Source: Aromatoleum bremense
Lineage (GTDB): Bacteria > Pseudomonadota > Gammaproteobacteria > Burkholderiales > Rhodocyclaceae
Assembly (NCBI RefSeq): GCF_017894365.1
Contig: NZ_CP059467.1
Span: forward strand, 1,426,001 to 1,490,000
Reading direction: 5' to 3'
Length of the DNA stretch: 64,000 bases
The position numbers and the translations under genes are program-made. The notes under the pieces are model-generated. The model saw only the letters and a program-made list of their open reading frames with translations. It was not told where the DNA came from and searched no databases. This document shows, in pieces, positions 61,626-64,000 of this stretch; position 1 is the stretch's first letter; every line of letters starts with the position of its first letter.

Positions 61626-62725
61626 AGATCTTCAAACTGCCCGACCTGGGCGAAGGCCTGCAGGAAGCGGAGATCGTCGAATGGCACGTCGCGGCCGGCG
61701 ACGAGATCGAGGCCGACCGGCCGCTGCTGTCGGTGGAGACGGCCAAGGCGATCGTCGAGATCCCTTCGCCGCATTCGGGCCGCATCGAGAAGCTGTTCGG
61801 ACAGCCGGGACAGATCGTGCATGTCGGCGCGCCGCTGGTCGGCTTTGCCGGCACCGCCGAAGACAGCGACGCCGGCACCGTGGTCGGTGAAGTGCAGGTC
61901 GGCCACCAGCTCGCGCAGGAAGCGCCGGCAGCCGTCGGCGGCGGCGCGGCGGCGATCAAGGCGACGCCGGCGGTGCGCGCGCTCGCGCGCCAGCTCAATG
62001 TCGAGCTCGAGATGGTCACGCCCTCCGGTCCCGACGGCCTGATCACGACATCGGACGTGCAGCGGGTCGCGAAGATCCTCGCGGATGTGGGGCCGCCGGA
62101 GATCCTGCGCGGCGTGCGGCGGGCGATGGCGCGCAACATGACGCTCGCACAGAACGAAGTGGCCGGGGCGACGGTCGTCGACGACGCCGACATCGACGCG
62201 TGGCTGCCGGACAGCGACGTCACGATCCGCCTCGTGCGCGCGCTGGTCGCGGGCTGCCGCGCCGAGCCGGCGCTCAACGCGTGGTACGAGAGCCACACCA
62301 TGGGACGCCGCGTGCTGGCGAAGATCGACGTCGGCATCGCGATCGACCTCGCGGAGGGGCTGTTCGTGCCGGTATTGCGCGACGTCGCCAACCGCGACGC
62401 CAACGACCTGCGCCGCGGCCTGGACCGCATGCGCGCCGACGTCATCGCGCGCAAGATCCCGGCCGACGAACTGCGCGGCAACACGATCACCCTGTCGAAC
62501 TTCGGCATGATCGCCGGCAAGTACGCGGCGCCGATCGTCATGCCGCCGACCGTGGCGATCCTCGGCGCCGGCCGCGTGCACCAGCAGGTGCTCGCGATCG
62601 ATGGCGCACCGGCCGTGCGCCGCGTGCTGCCGCTGAGCCTCACGTTCGACCACCGCGTCGTGACCGGCGGCGAAGCGGCCCGCTTCCTGGCCGCGGTGAT
62701 CGCGGACCTCGCGCTGCCGGAGTGA
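61622..62725 (+). CDS. 2-oxoacid dehydrogenase E2 component (dihydrolipoamide acyltransferase)
   Basis: A 367-residue E2 with one lipoyl domain (1-80; the lipoylated Lys is in SVETAKAIVEIPS), a peripheral-subunit-binding domain (ATPAVRALARQLNVELEMVT) and the catalytic domain with LSNFGMIAGKYAAPIVMPPT and the active-site FDHRVVTGGEAARFL. It is short because there is only one lipoyl domain. E3 is not encoded nearby and must come from elsewhere. Confidence 0.92.
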   Translation: MKIFKLPDLGEGLQEAEIVEWHVAAGDEIEADRPLLSVETAKAIVEIPSPHSGRIEKLFGQPGQIVHVGAPLVGFAGTAEDSDAGTVVGEVQVGHQLAQEAPAAVGGGAAAIKATPAVRALARQLNVELEMVTPSGPDGLITTSDVQRVAKILADVGPPEILRGVRRAMARNMTLAQNEVAGATVVDDADIDAWLPDSDVTIRLVRALVAGCRAEPALNAWYESHTMGRRVLAKIDVGIAIDLAEGLFVPVLRDVANRDANDLRRGLDRMRADVIARKIPADELRGNTITLSNFGMIAGKYAAPIVMPPTVAILGAGRVHQQVLAIDGAPAVRRVLPLSLTFDHRVVTGGEAARFLAAVIADLALPE

Positions 62726-62727
62726 CT

Positions 62728-64000
62728 TCAGGACGCCGGCGCGTTGCCGTGCAGCTTGCCGTAGGCGGCAAGCAGGCGCTGGTGCATGTCGCTGCCGGCG
62801 AGGTTCAGCCCGAGCGCGGGCTGGTCGAAGAAGCGCAGTTCGCCGTCGAGCAGCGCGCTGGCCTGGCGCAGCGTGTCGGCGCCGTAGAGGCTGTGCAGCG
62901 CGGACGCGTAACGCCCGCCGTCGCTGTCGCTGTCCTCTTCGTCGAGCTTCAGCAGGCATTCGACGCAACGGTAGACGCGGCGCCGTGCCGCGTCGATCTG
63001 ACCGAAATGGCGGATCCACTCGCAGCCTTCGGCGATCGCGTCCTCGTCGCCGACCGCGAGCGCCAGCAGCGTCTTCAGCTCGCCGACGCGCAGATCCTGC
63101 CAGAACGCGTCGTCGCCCGGCGCCAGCCCGATCAGCGCCGCGACCAGGCGCTCGTCGGCGAGACCGCTGTCGTTGAGCGTGTCGAGCAGCTCGCCGCATT
63201 CGTCGTCGTCGAGCTCGGACAGGTGCAGGATCGCTTCGCGGATGTCGTTGGCGACGCTGTTGTTCTCGAATTCCAGCTCGTCGATCGGGTAGATCTCCGA
63301 CATGCCGGGGACGAGAATCCGGCATGCATAGACGCCGAGATGCGTGAAATCGGCGACGTAGATGTCGCGGCCGTCGGCGTGCAGACGGTCGACGAGCCAC
63401 GCGTAGTCCTCGGCGGTCGTGGTGCCGAAGTTCCAGTCGTGGAACGCGAAATCCGGCTGCGTGCCGAGGAAGTTCCAGCTGATGATGCCGCTCGAGTCGA
63501 CGAAGTGGATCTCGATGTTCGGCGAGCTGGCGATTTCGTCGAGGTCGAAGCCGGGTTCGGGGAAGCCGCCGAGCGCGTCGAGCGCGCGCCCCTGCAGCAG
63601 TTCGGTGAGCGCCCGCTCGAGCGCGATCTCGAAGCGCGGGTGGGCGCCGAAGCTCGAGAAGCAGCCCTGGTCGTGCGGATGCAGCAGCGTCACGTTCATC
63701 ACCGGGAATTGCCCGCCGAGCGAGGCGTCCTTGACGAGGATGCCGAAGCCGGCCGCGCGCAGCCCGGCAATGCCGGCGGCGATGCGCGGATAGCGCGCGA
63801 TGACTTCCTCCGGCACGTCGGGCAGGCACAGCCCTTCGCTGATGATGCGGAACTTGATGTGGCGCTCGAAGATTTCCGACAGCGCCTGGGTGCGCGCCTC
63901 GGCCGGCGTGTTGCCGGCGGACATGCCGTTGCTGACGTAAAGGTTGCCGATGATGTTGACCGGGAAATGGACAACCGCGTCGTCGCGCAGGCGCACGTAC
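62728..64000 (-). CDS. ycaO: YcaO-type RimO accessory protein (truncated by the window end)
   Basis: The C-terminal 423 or so residues of a YcaO family protein; the N-terminus lies beyond base 64000. VHFPVNIIGNLYVSNGMSAG and NTPAEARTQALSEIFERHIK are the ATP-binding segments of YcaO, followed by the long Escherichia coli YcaO-like C-terminus (RCVECLLKLDEE; ADTLRQASALLDGELRF). This type assists beta-methylthiolation of ribosomal protein S12; other YcaO proteins act in peptide cyclisation, but the match here is to the ribosomal type. It is convergent with the E2 gene, only 2 bp apart. Confidence 0.9.
   Translation of the reverse strand, partial: YVRLRDDAVVHFPVNIIGNLYVSNGMSAGNTPAEARTQALSEIFERHIKFRIISEGLCLPDVPEEVIARYPRIAAGIAGLRAAGFGILVKDASLGGQFPVMNVTLLHPHDQGCFSSFGAHPRFEIALERALTELLQGRALDALGGFPEPGFDLDEIASSPNIEIHFVDSSGIISWNFLGTQPDFAFHDWNFGTTTAEDYAWLVDRLHADGRDIYVADFTHLGVYACRILVPGMSEIYPIDELEFENNSVANDIREAILHLSELDDDECGELLDTLNDSGLADERLVAALIGLAPGDDAFWQDLRVGELKTLLALAVGDEDAIAEGCEWIRHFGQIDAARRRVYRCVECLLKLDEEDSDSDGGRYASALHSLYGADTLRQASALLDGELRFFDQPALGLNLAGSDMHQRLLAAYGKLHGNAPAS

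Noticed and set aside
62728..64000. YcaO as a RiPP azoline-forming enzyme linked to cbpA
   Set aside because: The sequence fits the Escherichia coli YcaO (RimO accessory) type with its long C-terminus, lies 38 kb away and has no peptide gene beside it.

Overview
The window is high-GC DNA from a proteobacterium. The gene set points to a Rhodocyclales-type betaproteobacterium of the Aromatoleum/Azoarcus kind: a 2-aminobenzoyl-CoA monooxygenase/reductase-type flavoprotein, a molybdenum hydroxylase, a partly anaerobic-type cobalamin cluster, a CopK copper protein and a YcaO of the RimO-accessory type. The taxonomic placement is inference from gene content, not from a marker gene. No rRNA, tRNA or CRISPR array was seen.

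Region 1 (1-8.4 kb) is an accessory region. A complete ISAs1-type insertion sequence (77-1383, with a 10-bp target duplication) splits a gene for a secreted ClpP-fold protein. Four small minus-strand genes of unknown function follow, with at least one attC-like inverted repeat between them, so this looks like a decayed gene-cassette array. Then come a short tyrosine recombinase and an AIPR-type abortive-infection protein. About 0.9 kb without a convincing gene closes the region.

Region 2 (9.6-24.7 kb) is a cobalamin island. A 105-bp sequence containing the last codons of a BON/SRPBCC gene and its hairpin terminator occurs at both ends (9566-9670 and 24641-24745). Between the copies, all genes are on the minus strand. 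A sigma-70 promoter, a B12 riboswitch and an intrinsic terminator precede cbpA-cbpB (a short peptide precursor and its radical SAM enzyme). A second B12 riboswitch then precedes a tightly overlapping operon: cbiM-like, cobM, cbiX, cobH, cbiD, cobL, cobI, cbiG, cobE, cobJ, cobD, cobC, cobO, cobB. Two N-terminal stubs (cobA-like before cobD, cobQ before cobO) show that genes have been deleted from the operon.

Region 3 (24.7-40.4 kb) holds a three-subunit molybdenum hydroxylase, a CheB-CheR fusion protein followed at once by a PAS-GGDEF-EAL protein, a fused S-adenosylmethionine decarboxylase/spermidine synthase, a glutamine/glycine/tyrosine-rich prion-like protein with a BON domain behind a sigma-54-type promoter, the proteasome-like protease Anbu, and the fused flavin monooxygenase/old-yellow-enzyme.

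Region 4 (40.6-59.3 kb) is a metal (mainly copper/silver) resistance region: a CusF-like protein, two complete RND efflux systems in tandem, Met- and His-rich periplasmic proteins, a CopA-type ATPase, a DUF2933 membrane peptide, an ICMT-family protein and a divergent copK. A box of the form AATGTAATCTNNNNGTCA lies upstream of three of these transcription units, suggesting one two-component regulator encoded elsewhere. A chimeric pseudogene (HD-domain N-terminus joined to a UbiB C-terminus) marks a deletion scar.

Region 5 (59.5-64 kb) has a 2-oxoacid dehydrogenase operon (E1 alpha, E1 beta, E2; no E3) and, convergent with it, a ycaO gene cut off by the window end.
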